Part shown: in pieces, positions 54,724-64,000 of the stretch
Layout: every line of letters begins with the position of its first letter
Numbering within the stretch: position 1 is the stretch's first letter
DNA from: Streptococcus penaeicida
GTDB lineage: Bacteria > Bacillota > Bacilli > Lactobacillales > Streptococcaceae
Assembly (NCBI RefSeq): GCF_002887775.1
Contig: NZ_LOCM01000015.1
Span: 1 to 64,000, forward strand
Direction of reading: 5' to 3'
DNA: 64,000 nucleotides
Program-made: the position numbers and the translations under genes
Notes under the pieces: model-generated
Databases searched by the model: none
What the model saw: only the letters and a program-made list of their open reading frames with translations
What the model was told of the DNA's origin: nothing

Positions 54724-54791
54724 GGATAGTATTATGAAAGCCTTTTATATCATTGGCTATTTTTCTTGTTAATCGTTATACTAGAAGTATC
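54724..54791 (+). promoter_or_regulatory. promoter of the fourth GH1 gene with GGATAGTATTA element and -10 palindrome
   Basis: GGATAGTATTA starts at 54724, 53 bases upstream of TATACT (54777-54782). A TTGGCT -35 (54753-54758) is 18 bases before it. The -10 box also forms one half of TATACTAGAAGTATC (54777-54791), the same layout as the palindrome at the GH4 gene. Confidence 0.58.
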
Positions 54792-54813
54792 AAAATAAAA
54801 GGAGATTTATTCC

Positions 54814-56232
54814 ATGTTGCATAAGACTTTAAAAGACTTTCCAGAAAACTTTTTCTGGGGTGCTTCAACATCTGCTTATCAAGTAGAAGGGGCAGCTTTA
54901 GAGGATGGAAAAGGACCATCTTGTCAGGATATTAAGGAAATTCCTGAAGGAACTTCAGATTTATCTGTTTCAGTTGACCATTATCATCACTTTAAAGAAG
55001 ATATTGCATTAATGGCAGAAATGGGCTTTAAATCTTACCGTTTCTCTATTTCATGGACACGTATTTTACCTGAGGGAACTGGAAAAGTTAACCAACAAGG
55101 AATTGACTTTTATAATCAATTGATTGACGAATGCTTAAAATATGACATCGAACCAATCGTAACCATGTTCCATTTTGACATGCCAGCTGCACTTGATGCG
55201 CGGGGTTCATGGTCAAAACGTGAATCAATTGACTGGTTTGCTGAATTTGCGACAATCCTTTTCAAAGAGTTTGGTGACCGCGTTAAGTATTGGTTAACCA
55301 TTAATGAACAAAATATGCTGACTTTAGTTGGGCCAGTCATCGGAACACTTCATGTTCCAGAAGGAACAACAAATCTTACTAGAGAAATTTATCAACAAAA
55401 TCATCACCAATTAGTGGCTCAAGCCAAAGCCATGCAAATCTGTCATGAACTCTTGCCAGATGCTAAAATTGGTCCGGCTCCAAATATTTCTCTAGTTTAT
55501 CCAGCTTCATCAAAACCTGAAGATGTTCTTGCTTCACAAAATTTAAACGCTATCCGTAACTGGCTGTATTTAGATGCTGCAGTATATGGCGTTTACAATT
55601 CATTGGTTTGGGCATACTTAGAAGAACAAGATGCTGTTCCAGAAGTAACAGCAGATGATGTGGCAACAATGCGTGCTGGTAAGCCTGACTTTATTGGTTT
55701 TAATTACTACAATACCGCTACAGTAGCTGCTTCTGATGGCACTGAAACAATGGATCCAGGTGCTGATCAACAAACACAACGTGGAGAGGCTGGTTTCTAC
55801 CGTGGTGTCGATAATCCAAACCTTCCTAAAACAGAATTTGGTTGGGAAATTGACCCAATGGGCTTCCGAGCAACAATGCGTGAAATGTACAGCCGTTACC
55901 GTTTACCAATGTTAGTTACTGAAAATGGACTTGGTGCTTACGATACCTTAACCGAAGATGGTAAAGTACATGACCAATACCGTATCAATTACTTACGGGC
56001 TCATATTGAACAAATTCAATTAGCTATCAGCGATGGTGTTGAAATGTTAGGTTACAATCCTTGGTCAGCTATCGATTTAATTTCAACGCATGAAGGTATT
56101 AAGAAACGTTATGGTTTCATTTATGTTGATCGCGATGAATTTGATTTAAAAACCTTAAAACGCTATCGCAAGGATTCCTTCCATTGGTATAAAAAAGTCA
56201 TTGCTAGCAATGGTCAAGATTTAACAGACTAA
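54814..56232 (+). CDS. bglA: 6-phospho-beta-glucosidase, GH1 (fourth paralogue)
   Basis: This 472-residue GH1 enzyme is of a different subgroup from the three in the 30-37 kb cluster: the N-terminus is FFWGASTSAYQVEGA, the acid/base motif is LTINEQN, and the nucleophile is in TENGLGAYD. The phosphate-binding motif [15 protein letters not shown] is kept. It is a single gene with a GGAG ribosome site, promoter and terminator. Shared promoter elements link it to the distant cluster. Confidence 0.93.
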   Translation: MLHKTLKDFPENFFWGASTSAYQVEGAALEDGKGPSCQDIKEIPEGTSDLSVSVDHYHHFKEDIALMAEMGFKSYRFSISWTRILPEGTGKVNQQGIDFYNQLIDECLKYDIEPIVTMFHFDMPAALDARGSWSKRESIDWFAEFATILFKEFGDRVKYWLTINEQNMLTLVGPVIGTLHVPEGTTNLTREIYQQNHHQLVAQAKAMQICHELLPDAKIGPAPNISLVYPASSKPEDVLASQNLNAIRNWLYLDAAVYGVYNSLVWAYLEEQDAVPEVTADDVATMRAGKPDFIGFNYYNTATVAASDGTETMDPGADQQTQRGEAGFYRGVDNPNLPKTEFGWEIDPMGFRATMREMYSRYRLPMLVTENGLGAYDTLTEDGKVHDQYRINYLRAHIEQIQLAISDGVEMLGYNPWSAIDLISTHEGIKKRYGFIYVDRDEFDLKTLKRYRKDSFHWYKKVIASNGQDLTD

Positions 56233-56240
56233 GCTCATCA

Positions 56241-56277
56241 AAAAACATCCTTTCTGCTATAAGGGAAGGATGTTTTT
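56241..56277 (+). terminator. terminator of the fourth GH1 gene
   Basis: AAAAACATCCTT (56241-56252) pairs with AAGGATGTTTTT (56266-56277). Confidence 0.88.
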
Positions 56278-56462
56278 TTGTTAATTCCGAACATTTTCTT
56301 ATATGATTTAGATATATTTGACAAAAAAAAGACATTGTTTTAGAATATTATAAGGAAGGGTAAGTTTTTTACCTAGCGATGTCTCTATCTAGAGATTATA
56401 GGAAGGTCATTTTAACTAAAGAATGGAAGCATATTCCATGGTCTTTTAAAAGGAGAATCCCT

Positions 56463-57446
56463 ATGTTTAATGACATGCCTGTTTTTGATTACGAAGATAT
56501 TCAATTAATTCCTAATAAGTGTATTATTAATAGCCGGTCAGAAGCAGATACTAGTGTCAAACTTGGTAACTATAGCTTTAAATTACCAGTTATCCCTGCT
56601 AATATGCAAACTATTATTGATGAAGATATTGCTGAGCAATTAGCAAAAGATGGTTATTTCTACATCATGCATCGTTTTGATGAAGCAAGCCGTAAGCCAT
56701 TTATCAAACGGATGCATGAGCAAAACTTAATAGCTTCGATTTCTGTTGGTGTTAAAGATTATGAATATGATTTTGTCACATCTTTAAAAGAAGATGCGCC
56801 AGAATTTATCACTATAGATATCGCTCATGGCCATGCTAATAGTGTTATTGATATGATTAAGCACATCAAAAAAGAATTACCAGAAACATTTGTTATTGCT
56901 GGTAATGTTGGGACACCAGAAGCTGTTCGTGAATTAGAAAACGCTGGTGCAGATGCTACGAAAGTTGGCATTGGTCCAGGTAAAGTATGTATTACAAAAG
57001 TAAAAACTGGTTTTGGTACAGGTGGATGGCAATTAGCTGCCTTACGCTGGTGTGCTAAAGCAGCTCGTAAACCAATAATTGCTGATGGTGGTATTCGTAC
57101 CCACGGTGACATTGCTAAATCCATTCGATTTGGTGCAAGCATGGTTATGATTGGTTCTTTATTTGCAGGTCACTTGGAAAGTCCTGGTAAATTGGTCGAA
57201 ATCGATGGCAAAACTTTCAAAGAGTATTATGGTTCTGCCTCTGAATACCAAAAAGGTGAGCACAAAAATGTTGAAGGTAAGAAAATTCTTTTACCGACAA
57301 AAGGACATTTGGCTGATACACTAACAGAGATGAGACAAGACTTACAATCGTCAATTTCTTATGCAGGTGGCAAAGATTTAGATGGATTACGTCGTGTTGA
57401 CTATGTTATTGTTAAAAATTCTATTTGGAATGGTGATTCCATCTAA
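56463..57446 (+). CDS. guaC: GMP reductase
   Basis: This 327-residue enzyme reduces GMP to IMP. It shows [26 protein letters not shown], the active-site Cys in [11 protein letters not shown] and [19 protein letters not shown]. The start at 56463 has AAAAGGAG upstream; the longer frame from 56379 lacks a site. It is upstream of the guanine-controlled xpt-pbuX genes. Confidence 0.94.
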   Translation: MFNDMPVFDYEDIQLIPNKCIINSRSEADTSVKLGNYSFKLPVIPANMQTIIDEDIAEQLAKDGYFYIMHRFDEASRKPFIKRMHEQNLIASISVGVKDYEYDFVTSLKEDAPEFITIDIAHGHANSVIDMIKHIKKELPETFVIAGNVGTPEAVRELENAGADATKVGIGPGKVCITKVKTGFGTGGWQLAALRWCAKAARKPIIADGGIRTHGDIAKSIRFGASMVMIGSLFAGHLESPGKLVEIDGKTFKEYYGSASEYQKGEHKNVEGKKILLPTKGHLADTLTEMRQDLQSSISYAGGKDLDGLRRVDYVIVKNSIWNGDSI

Positions 57447-57462
57447 AAGAGTCTTGAAATAT

Positions 57463-57489
57463 AAAAAATTAGTGATAAACTAGTTTTTA
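57463..57489 (+). terminator. weak terminator of guaC
   Basis: AAAAATTAGT pairs with ACTAGTTTTT (one G-U pair) around GATAA at about 57460-57489, between guaC and the riboswitch. Confidence 0.5.
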
Positions 57490-57507
57490 TAAAAAATTTA
57501 ATAAACT

Positions 57508-57570
57508 ACTTATTTATACTGTGAATTGGCGCAGTGTTTCTACAAGACACCGTAATGTCTAACAATAAGT
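57508..57570 (+). promoter_or_regulatory. purine (guanine-type) riboswitch aptamer
   Basis: P1 is ACTTATT (57508-57514) with AATAAGT (57564-57570). The core contains GTTTCTAC and ACACCGTAATGTCT, typical of J2/3 and the P3 hairpin, and a C at the specificity position (in CTAACAATAAG), which predicts guanine or hypoxanthine/xanthine recognition rather than adenine. It controls xpt-pbuX. Confidence 0.9.
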
Positions 57571-57574
57571 AAGC

Positions 57575-57650
57575 GAAAGCTTGCTTGGTATTTATACCTT
57601 GCAAAATAGGAGGGGTAGTGTCTTCTTATTTTGCAGCAGGCTTTTTTTAT
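57575..57650 (+). terminator. riboswitch expression-platform terminator
   Basis: An outer stem AAAGCTTGCT pairs with AGCAGGCTTT (one G-U), enclosing an inner stem GCAAAATA with TATTTTGC, followed by seven T. When purine is bound, this hairpin should end transcription before xpt. Confidence 0.8.
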
Positions 57651-57667
57651 TTTTGAAAGAGGTAGCC

Positions 57668-58249
57668 ATGAAATTATTGGAAGAACGCATCCTTAAAGAT
57701 GGTAACATTTTAGGGGAAAACATCTTAAAAGTTGACAATTTTTTAACTCACCAAGTGGATTTCCAGCTTATGCAAGACATTGGCCAGGTATTTGCTGATG
57801 CTTATGCTCAGGCAGGCATTACAAAAGTCGTCACTATTGAAGCATCTGGTATTGCTCCAGCACTTTACAGTGCACAAGCTCTCAATGTCCCAATGATCTT
57901 TGCTAAAAAGCATAAGAACATTACTATGACCGAAGGAATTTTAACCGCTGAAGTCTACTCATTTACTAAGCAGGTTACAAGTACTGTTTCAATTGCTAGC
58001 AAATTTCTGACAAAAGAAGATAAGGTATTGATTATTGATGACTTTTTGGCAAATGGCCAAGCAGCAAAAGGCTTAATCGAAATAATCAATCAAGCTGGTG
58101 CACAAGTAGTTGGTGTCGGCATTGTCATTGAAAAATCATTTCAAGATGGTCGTCAAGTATTGGAAGACATGGGAGTTCAAGTCACATCTCTTGCCCGCAT
58201 TAAGAATTTCGAAAATGGACAATTAAACTTTATGGAGGCTGACGCATAA
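57668..58249 (+). CDS. xpt: xanthine phosphoribosyltransferase
   Basis: This 193-residue salvage enzyme converts xanthine to XMP with PRPP. It has the N-terminal [20 protein letters not shown] and the PRPP loop [17 protein letters not shown]. The start at 57668 has GAAAGAGG upstream; a longer frame runs through the riboswitch terminator. It shares a one-base stop/start overlap with pbuX. Confidence 0.95.
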   Translation: MKLLEERILKDGNILGENILKVDNFLTHQVDFQLMQDIGQVFADAYAQAGITKVVTIEASGIAPALYSAQALNVPMIFAKKHKNITMTEGILTAEVYSFTKQVTSTVSIASKFLTKEDKVLIIDDFLANGQAAKGLIEIINQAGAQVVGVGIVIEKSFQDGRQVLEDMGVQVTSLARIKNFENGQLNFMEADA

Positions 58250-59520
58250 TGGCATCACAAGAACAACATTCACATTCACAATCAGCAGTATTAGGCTTAC
58301 AACACCTCTTATCAATGTATGCTGGTTCGATTTTAGTACCCATCATGATAGCTGGTGCCATCGGTTATTCAGCCAAAGAATTAACCTACTTAATTTCAAC
58401 TGATATCTTTATGTGTGGTGTCGCAACTTTCTTGCAGCTCCAATTAAATAAATATTTTGGTGTTGGCTTACCAGTTGTCCTAGGCTGTGCTTTTCAATCT
58501 GTTGCTCCATTATCAATCATTGGAACAAAACAAGGTTCTGGTGCCATGTTTGGTGCCTTAATTGCCTCAGGTATTTTCGTTATCCTGATTGCAGGTGTTT
58601 TTTCTAAAATCGCTCGTTTCTTCCCAGCTATCGTAACAGGTTCTGTTATCACAACCATCGGACTTTCTCTAATTCCAGTTGCTATGGGGAATATGGGGAA
58701 TAATACACCAAAACCAACTTTGCAAAGTCTGATTCTAGCTATGCTTACTATTTTCATTATTTTAGCAGTTCAAAAATTTGCAACTGGCTTTATTAAATCA
58801 ATCGCAATTTTAATCGGATTAGTATCAGGAACTATTATCGCAGCATTAATGGGCGTTGTTGATACAGCAGCTGTAAGCAATGCACCATGGGTTCACGTTC
58901 CAACACCTTTCTACTTTGGTGCTCCTAAGTTTGAGATTACTTCAATTGTCATGATGTGTATTATTGCCATCGTTTCAATGGTAGAATCAACTGGTGTTTA
59001 TTTAGCCTTATCAGATATTACAGGTGACAAATTAGATAGTCAACGTCTCCGTAACGGATATCGTGCAGAAGGTATGGCCGTTTTACTTGGTGGTATCTTT
59101 AACACCTTCCCTTATACTGGTTTCTCACAAAATGTTGGTTTAGTACGTCTTTCAGGTATTAAAACACGTCGCCCAATTTACTATACAGCTGGTTTCCTAG
59201 TATTTATCGGTTTGTTACCTAAATTTGGTGCTATGGCTCAAATTATACCTAACCCAGTCCTTGGTGGCGCAATGTTAGTCCTTTTTGGTATGGTAGCTCT
59301 TCAAGGGATGCAAATGCTTAATCGTGTTGATTTTGTTAATAACGAAGCTAACTTTATTATTGCAGCAGTTTCTATTTCAGCAGGTGTTGGTTTTAACGGA
59401 ACAAACTTATTTGCCAGTTTACCAACAACTGCTAATATGTTCTTAACAAATGGAATTGTTATTGCAACGGTTACAGCAGTAGTTCTTAATTTAATCTTTA
59501 ACGGCAGCAAAAAGGATTAA
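58249..59520 (+). CDS. pbuX: xanthine permease, NAT family
   Basis: This 423-residue membrane carrier imports xanthine. It has 12 or so hydrophobic segments, AFQSVAPLSIIG near helix 3 and the NAT signature region QNVGLVRLSGIKTR. It is co-transcribed with xpt under the guanine riboswitch. Confidence 0.94.
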   Translation: MASQEQHSHSQSAVLGLQHLLSMYAGSILVPIMIAGAIGYSAKELTYLISTDIFMCGVATFLQLQLNKYFGVGLPVVLGCAFQSVAPLSIIGTKQGSGAMFGALIASGIFVILIAGVFSKIARFFPAIVTGSVITTIGLSLIPVAMGNMGNNTPKPTLQSLILAMLTIFIILAVQKFATGFIKSIAILIGLVSGTIIAALMGVVDTAAVSNAPWVHVPTPFYFGAPKFEITSIVMMCIIAIVSMVESTGVYLALSDITGDKLDSQRLRNGYRAEGMAVLLGGIFNTFPYTGFSQNVGLVRLSGIKTRRPIYYTAGFLVFIGLLPKFGAMAQIIPNPVLGGAMLVLFGMVALQGMQMLNRVDFVNNEANFIIAAVSISAGVGFNGTNLFASLPTTANMFLTNGIVIATVTAVVLNLIFNGSKKD

Positions 59521-59533
59521 TCCAAATTAGTTG

Positions 59534-59555
59534 AAAGACTCGTAAGAGTCTTTTT
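59534..59555 (+). terminator. terminator of xpt-pbuX
   Basis: AAAGACTC (59534-59541) pairs with GAGTCTTT (59546-59553) around GTAA. Confidence 0.85.
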
Positions 59556-59561
59556 AGATAA

Positions 59562-59595
59562 AAACACCTCTGAACAGTATGATTCAGAGGTGTTT
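59562..59595 (-). terminator. terminator of apbE
   Basis: AAACACCTCTGAA (59562-59574) pairs with TTCAGAGGTGTTT (59583-59595). It is suited to the minus strand, and possibly to both. Confidence 0.82.
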
Positions 59596-59606
59596 CTTGT
59601 TTCTAA

Positions 59607-60548
59607 TTAAGCTTGGTAAGTAAAGGTAAAACGATTTTTTAAACCATTTGTGATAGCAACTCGTTTATCCTGAGTCACAATAATCCCTTCAATGTCAGGG
59701 TGCTGGTTAATAAGCTTATAGACAGTCATGCTATCTAAACCAAATAAACGAGTTGTCCAGACTTCGCAATCTAGGGATGAATCAGCGACAATAGTTAAAC
59801 TGGCCATGTCTGTTTCAATGGGCAATCCTGTTTCTCGGTTGAAGATGTGGTGATATTCCTTGTCGTCAACTTTAAGTCGTCTTTCATAGATACCAGAAGT
59901 GACAACAGACTGGTTTGAAACTTTGAGGATACCTAAGTTGTGTCCACGTTCTTTTTCGGGTTCCTGGATACCAATATAGTAGAGACCGTCTGGTCTTTTA
60001 TGATTGTTACCGTGGACTAAGACGTTACCGCCAAGATTAATCAAGGCAGTTTCGATACCATCTTTTATTAAATAGTCCATTATCTTATCAGCAATGTAGC
60101 CTTTGGCTAAAGCGCCTAAGTCAATTTTCATTCCCTCTTCCGCAAGAAAAATAGATTGATTTGTCGGATCAATGTCAATCTTACTGGCATCGGTCAAACT
60201 TAATTTCTCAGTAATTTCTTGCTGACTTGGAACTTTTGCATCAGAGAAACCTATACGCCAAGTTTGAACTAAGGGGCCAATAGCAATATTTAAATTACTT
60301 GGTTGAGCTAAGCTATGAGTTTTACCAATTTGAATTAGTTCGAACAAATCTGGGTGAACTCTAACAGCTTGCTTTCCAGCAGCAAGATTAATTGCCATCA
60401 GTTCGGAATCCATGTCGTTGGCACTAAAACGGTTTTTGTAGATTTCAAAGAGTTGACAGACTTTTTCCATTTGTTTGGATGCAGTAGCCGACTTAATCTG
60501 GACATCAATGATGGTACCCATCATATGTAACTGTTTAGTGAGAAACAT
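59607..60548 (-). CDS. apbE: FAD:protein FMN transferase (ApbE family)
   Basis: This 313-residue enzyme attaches FMN to target proteins. It has MGTIIDVQI, RFSANDMDSEL, DLGALAKGYIADKI, LINLGGNVLVHG and the metal/flavin motif YHHIFNRETGLPI. There is no lipoprotein signal, so it may act on cytoplasmic or membrane-facing targets. The start has AAAGGAGC upstream. Confidence 0.9.
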   Translation of the reverse strand: MFLTKQLHMMGTIIDVQIKSATASKQMEKVCQLFEIYKNRFSANDMDSELMAINLAAGKQAVRVHPDLFELIQIGKTHSLAQPSNLNIAIGPLVQTWRIGFSDAKVPSQQEITEKLSLTDASKIDIDPTNQSIFLAEEGMKIDLGALAKGYIADKIMDYLIKDGIETALINLGGNVLVHGNNHKRPDGLYYIGIQEPEKERGHNLGILKVSNQSVVTSGIYERRLKVDDKEYHHIFNRETGLPIETDMASLTIVADSSLDCEVWTTRLFGLDSMTVYKLINQHPDIEGIIVTQDKRVAITNGLKNRFTFTYQA

Positions 60549-60601
60549 ATCTGAGCTCCTTTCTCTCTATAGAAAAAAGGGTCAAATTCTTTTGACCCAA
60601 A

Positions 60602-60787
60602 TTAATTTTTCTTTTTCATTTCGCCGGCAGGGAAATAGCTTCCTTCAGGCATATCGTTAATCATCACGTGGATGTTTTCTTTTGGGGCTTGGGCAATTCG
60701 TGAGACAAGTTCAGTAACTTCACGGGCCAATTCATTTTTTTGTTCTTGGCTACGGCCCTCAAATAAATCAATTGTAACAAATGGCAT
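60602..60787 (-). CDS. 4-oxalocrotonate tautomerase family protein
   Basis: This 61-residue protein has the catalytic Pro directly after the start Met (MPFVTIDLFEGRSQEQ) and the typical IHVMINDMPEG stretch. Its true substrate in streptococci is not known. It lies 53 bases upstream of apbE on the same strand, with a GGAGATAAAAG site. Confidence 0.88.
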   Translation of the reverse strand: MPFVTIDLFEGRSQEQKNELAREVTELVSRIAQAPKENIHVMINDMPEGSYFPAGEMKKKN

Positions 60788-60989
60788 TTTCTTTTATCTC
60801 CTTGTATTTTTCTATATTTTACCACTTTATTCATTAAATGCATAGAAAAATTATATAAAAATATAAAAAAATATAAATTGTATAATATGTTGTAATCCTT
60901 TGCTGACTAATAAAGGGCAATTGTCATCGCAAAATAGGCATTTTTGTGGTAGAATAGTTAAGATAAAAAAAGAAGGTAGGAACCCCAGT

Positions 60990-61568
60990 TTGGCTCAATT
61001 ATACTATAAATATGGGACGATGAATTCTGGAAAATCCATTGAAATATTAAAAGTAGCACATAATTACGAAGAACAAAATAAACCTGTTGTTATTATGACA
61101 AGTGCTCTAGATACTCGGGACGGCTTTGGTGTAGTATCTAGTCGGATTGGTATGAAAAGAGAAGCGATACCCATTTCAGATGATATGGATATTTTTACTT
61201 ATATCGATGCTTTGGATACCAGACCTTATTGTGTTTTGATTGATGAATGTCAATTTCTGAGTAAGAAAAACGTCTATGATTTAGCTCGTGTCGTTGATGA
61301 GTTACATGTTCCAGTCATGGCCTTTGGTTTGAAGAATGATTTCCAAAATCATTTATTTGAGGGTTCAGAGCAACTCTTACTTTTAGCTGATAAAATCGAT
61401 GAGATCAAAACTATTTGTCAATATTGTAGTAAAAAAGCCATTATGCAGTTACGGATGAAAGATGGCAGACCTATCTATGAAGGTGAACAAATTCAAATTG
61501 GTGGTAATGAAACTTACATTCCAGTATGTCGCAAACATTATTTTCATCCACCACTTGACCAAGATTAA
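60990..61568 (+). CDS. tdk: thymidine kinase
   Basis: This 192-residue salvage enzyme has the P-loop [13 protein letters not shown], the Walker B LIDECQFL, and structural zinc cysteines in CQYCSKKA and CRKH. The start is TTG at 60990 (AQLYYKYGT), with AAGGTAGG upstream; the longer frame from 60900 lies in the promoter region. A TGGTAGAAT extended -10 (60947-60955) precedes it. prfA follows after 17 bases. Confidence 0.93.
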   Translation: MAQLYYKYGTMNSGKSIEILKVAHNYEEQNKPVVIMTSALDTRDGFGVVSSRIGMKREAIPISDDMDIFTYIDALDTRPYCVLIDECQFLSKKNVYDLARVVDELHVPVMAFGLKNDFQNHLFEGSEQLLLLADKIDEIKTICQYCSKKAIMQLRMKDGRPIYEGEQIQIGGNETYIPVCRKHYFHPPLDQD

Positions 61569-61585
61569 GGAGAAGCAAGCCTAGT

Positions 61586-62665
61586 ATGAATATTTATGAT
61601 CAGTTACAATCCCTTGAAGACCGCTATGAAGAATTAGGTGAATTGCTGAGTGACCCAGATGTGGTTTCCGACACTAAGCGCTTCATGGAATTATCTAAAG
61701 AAGAAGCTAATACCCGCGAAACAGTTGCTACTTACCGTCAGTATAAGGATATTATTCAGTCAATCGCTGACGCAGAGGAGATGATTAAAGATTCTGGCGG
61801 TGATGCTGAAATAGAAGAGATGGCTAAAGAGGAGCTAAAAGAATCAAAAGCTACTAAAGATGAATACGAGGAAAAATTGAAGATTCTTCTCTTACCCAAG
61901 GACCCAAATGATGATAAAAATATTATCTTGGAAATTCGTGGGGCAGCTGGTGGTGATGAAGCTGCACTTTTTGCCGGCGATTTACTGGATATGTACCAAC
62001 GCTTTGCAGAAAGCCAAGGCTGGCGCTTTGAAGTTATGGAAGCATCCTACAATGGTGTTGGTGGTATCAAAGAAGTCGTAGCTATGGTATCAGGACAATC
62101 CGTCTATTCAAAATTAAAATATGAATCAGGCGCACACCGTGTCCAACGTGTTCCTGTAACTGAAAGCCAAGGTCGTGTCCATACCTCAACTGCAACAGTA
62201 TTAGTGATGCCAGAAATCGAAGATGTAGAATATGAAATTGACCCTAAAGATTTACGGGTTGACATCTATCATGCATCCGGTGCTGGTGGACAGAACGTCA
62301 ATAAAGTAGCAACAGCCGTACGGATGGTCCATCTGCCAACCAATATAAAAGTTGAAATGCAGGAAGAACGGACACAACAAAAGAACCGTGATAAAGCCAT
62401 GAAAATTATTCGTGCCCGTGTTGCTGATCACTTCGCCCAAATTGCCCAAGACGAGCAAGATGCCGAACGGAAATCAACAGTCGGGACAGGTGACCGTTCT
62501 GAACGGATTAGAACCTATAACTTCCCACAAAACCGTGTCACTGATCACCGCATCGGATTAACTCTGCAAAAATTAGATACCATTTTATCAGGTAAAATGG
62601 ATGAAGTCGTTGATGCCTTGATTATGTATGACCAAACTCAGAAATTGGAAACATTAAATAAATAA
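61586..62665 (+). CDS. prfA: peptide chain release factor 1
   Basis: This 359-residue factor reads UAA and UAG. It has the GGQ motif in [13 protein letters not shown] and the region [15 protein letters not shown]. It shares the last base of its stop codon with the start of prmC, whose product methylates the GGQ glutamine. Confidence 0.96.
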   Translation: MNIYDQLQSLEDRYEELGELLSDPDVVSDTKRFMELSKEEANTRETVATYRQYKDIIQSIADAEEMIKDSGGDAEIEEMAKEELKESKATKDEYEEKLKILLLPKDPNDDKNIILEIRGAAGGDEAALFAGDLLDMYQRFAESQGWRFEVMEASYNGVGGIKEVVAMVSGQSVYSKLKYESGAHRVQRVPVTESQGRVHTSTATVLVMPEIEDVEYEIDPKDLRVDIYHASGAGGQNVNKVATAVRMVHLPTNIKVEMQEERTQQKNRDKAMKIIRARVADHFAQIAQDEQDAERKSTVGTGDRSERIRTYNFPQNRVTDHRIGLTLQKLDTILSGKMDEVVDALIMYDQTQKLETLNK

Positions 62666-63501
62666 TGAATTATGCCAGTCAACTAGCAGCCTACGAAGAA
62701 GCTTTAGTGAAAGTAGGTGAAGATGCCGAAAATATTTCTTATGTTTTTAGAGAATTAAAGGGGTGGGGTCTGATGGACTTCATCCAACATCAAAATAAAG
62801 AAGTCACCGAGACTGATTACGCACTGATGCAAAACATCATGGACCAGTTACTTGCTGGTCGCTCACCACAATACATTACTGGCAAAGCCTACTTCTGGGA
62901 TTTGATTCTGACAGTTAATGAAGCTGTATTAATCCCACGGCCGGAAACAGAGGAACTGGTGGAATTGATCCTTGCGGAGAACCAGGCAGAAAAATTAAAT
63001 GTTCTGGATATTGGAACTGGTAGCGGGGCTATTGCCATTGCCCTCAAAAAAGCCAGACCCAGTTGGACAGTAACAGCCTCAGACATTTCGCCAGAAGCCT
63101 TGGAAGTCGCCAAACAAAATGCCAAGGTCAACGGGGCAGAAATTGACTTTACCCAGTCCGACGTTTTTAGTTCTATTTCAGGAAAGTCTGATATCATTGT
63201 CTCCAATCCCCCTTATATTGCTTATGAGGACAAGGAGGAAGTGGGACGCAATGTCTTGATTTCAGAGCCTCATTTAGCCCTTTTTGCTGAGGAGAATGGC
63301 CTAGCGATCTACCGAGCAATCCTTGAGCAAGCTAGTAACTACCTGAAAGAAAATGGGAAAATTTACTTCGAAATAGGTTACAAACAGGGGCCAGACCTGT
63401 CACAACTGGTAGAATCCACCTTCCCAGACAGAAGGCTGCGCATTCTCAAAGATTATTATGGAAAGGATAGAATGGTGATTATCGATCATGGAACGCTTTA
63501 A
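62665..63501 (+). CDS. prmC: release-factor glutamine methyltransferase
   Basis: This 278-residue enzyme methylates the GGQ glutamine of release factors. It has the N-terminal helical domain with AGRSPQYITGKAYFWDL, the SAM loop LDIGTGSGAIAI and the catalytic VSNPPYIAYED. It overlaps prfA by one base and the next gene by 14 bases. Confidence 0.95.
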   Translation: MNYASQLAAYEEALVKVGEDAENISYVFRELKGWGLMDFIQHQNKEVTETDYALMQNIMDQLLAGRSPQYITGKAYFWDLILTVNEAVLIPRPETEELVELILAENQAEKLNVLDIGTGSGAIAIALKKARPSWTVTASDISPEALEVAKQNAKVNGAEIDFTQSDVFSSISGKSDIIVSNPPYIAYEDKEEVGRNVLISEPHLALFAEENGLAIYRAILEQASNYLKENGKIYFEIGYKQGPDLSQLVESTFPDRRLRILKDYYGKDRMVIIDHGTL

Positions 63502-64000
63502 AGCCATCATTGAAGAAGGTGGTGCCTTAGTACTGCCAACAGAAACGGTTTACGGCCTTTTTGCCAAAGCCTTAGATGAGGAAGCTGTTAATCAGGTTTA
63601 TGCTCTCAAGAAGAGACCGCGTGATAAGGCGATGAATTTAAATGTTGCTGATTATCAGTCTATTCTAGACTATTCCAAGGACCAACCTTCCTACCTAAAA
63701 GATTTATTTGATGCCTTTTTACCAGGACCACTAACTATTATTTTAAAGGCTAATGATCAAGTGCCAGCTTGGATTAATTCTGGCAAGGATACTGTAGGCT
63801 TTCGCTTACCCAACCACCCAATTACTGCTCAACTGATTCGCTTAACGGGTCCCCTGATTGGGCCATCAGCCAATATTTCTGGTAATGAAAGTGGTCGCAA
63901 CTACAAAGCCATTATGGACGCCTTTGGCCAGCAGGTTACAGGTTTCGAAGACGACCAGGCTCTCACCGGTCAGGATTCTACGATTATTGATTTATCCGGA
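63488..64000 (+). CDS. tsaC: threonylcarbamoyl-AMP synthase (Sua5/YciO/YrdC), partial at the window end
   Basis: The frame from ATG 63488 stays open to the last base (171 codons). It has ALVLPTETVYGLFAKAL, KKRPRDKAMNLNV and GPSANISG, typical of the enzyme that begins t6A synthesis in tRNA. It overlaps the end of prmC by 14 bases. The 3' end lies outside the window. Confidence 0.9.
   Translation, partial: MERFKAIIEEGGALVLPTETVYGLFAKALDEEAVNQVYALKKRPRDKAMNLNVADYQSILDYSKDQPSYLKDLFDAFLPGPLTIILKANDQVPAWINSGKDTVGFRLPNHPITAQLIRLTGPLIGPSANISGNESGRNYKAIMDAFGQQVTGFEDDQALTGQDSTIIDLSG

Noticed and set aside
56233..56462. Purine riboswitch upstream of guaC
   Set aside because: The 230-base leader has only a terminator and AT-rich sequence; no P1/P2/P3 core is present.

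Overview
The window is a low-GC Firmicute chromosome segment and is almost certainly Streptococcus, pyogenic group (S. uberis or S. parauberis-like). That assignment is an inference. It rests on the folC-folE-folP-folB-folK-murB-potABCD order, the maeKR/maePE malate locus, the rex, DUF4649, DUF1831, cysteine desulfurase and prs cluster, relQ-nadK-rluD-pta, guaC plus riboswitch-xpt-pbuX, and tdk-prfA-prmC-tsaC. About 50 genes read as intact. No rRNA, tRNA, CRISPR array or prophage was seen.

Layout. 0.1-2.6 kb: a GH4 6-phospho-beta-glucosidase divergent from an RpiR regulator. 2.6-5.1 kb: a four-domain CoA-disulfide reductase/rhodanese/TusA/DsrE protein behind a CsoR/CstR-like operator. 5.2-6.1 kb: a frameshifted polysaccharide deacetylase. 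6.3-16.9 kb: hom-thrB, folate operon, murB and spermidine transporter potABCD. 17.1-22.0 kb: malate two-component system, permease and malic enzyme. 22.2-23.7 kb: ClC antiporter.

23.8-37.6 kb is a beta-glucoside island. It holds the antiterminator licT, an IS30-family element lodged in the licT terminator, a RAT antiterminator plus PTS bglP, an AraC regulator, three GH1 6-phospho-beta-glucosidases, an SGNH hydrolase, a HAD phosphatase, a phosphoglycerate-mutase-like protein and an AEC transporter. A fourth GH1 enzyme lies at 54.8 kb.

37.8-64 kb is mostly housekeeping: an AI-2E-family permease, radC, rex, cysteine desulfurase, prs, relQ, nadK, rluD-type synthase, pta, a short-chain dehydrogenase, a HAD phosphatase, an alcohol dehydrogenase/MarR/osmoprotectant ABC operon, guaC, guanine riboswitch-xpt-pbuX, apbE, a tautomerase, tdk, prfA, prmC and a partial tsaC running off the end.

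The most interesting signal is a repeated element, GGATAGTATTAG-like, that sits 51-54 bp upstream of the -10 box of five promoters. These promoters serve three GH1 genes (one has two tandem copies) and one HAD phosphatase. Their -35 boxes are poor, which suggests an undescribed activator regulon for beta-glucoside use; the adjacent AraC-family protein is the obvious candidate regulator. The upstream copy at 29.57 kb appears to drive a ~60-nt terminated transcript. A second signal is a palindrome of the form TATACT-NGA-AGTATA, in which the -10 box is one half; it occurs at the GH4 gene and at bglA of 54.8 kb.

Caution: eight genes carry ten single-base frameshifts, nine of them apparent deletions, including in pta and the cysteine desulfurase. 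Sequencing or assembly error is more likely than decay.
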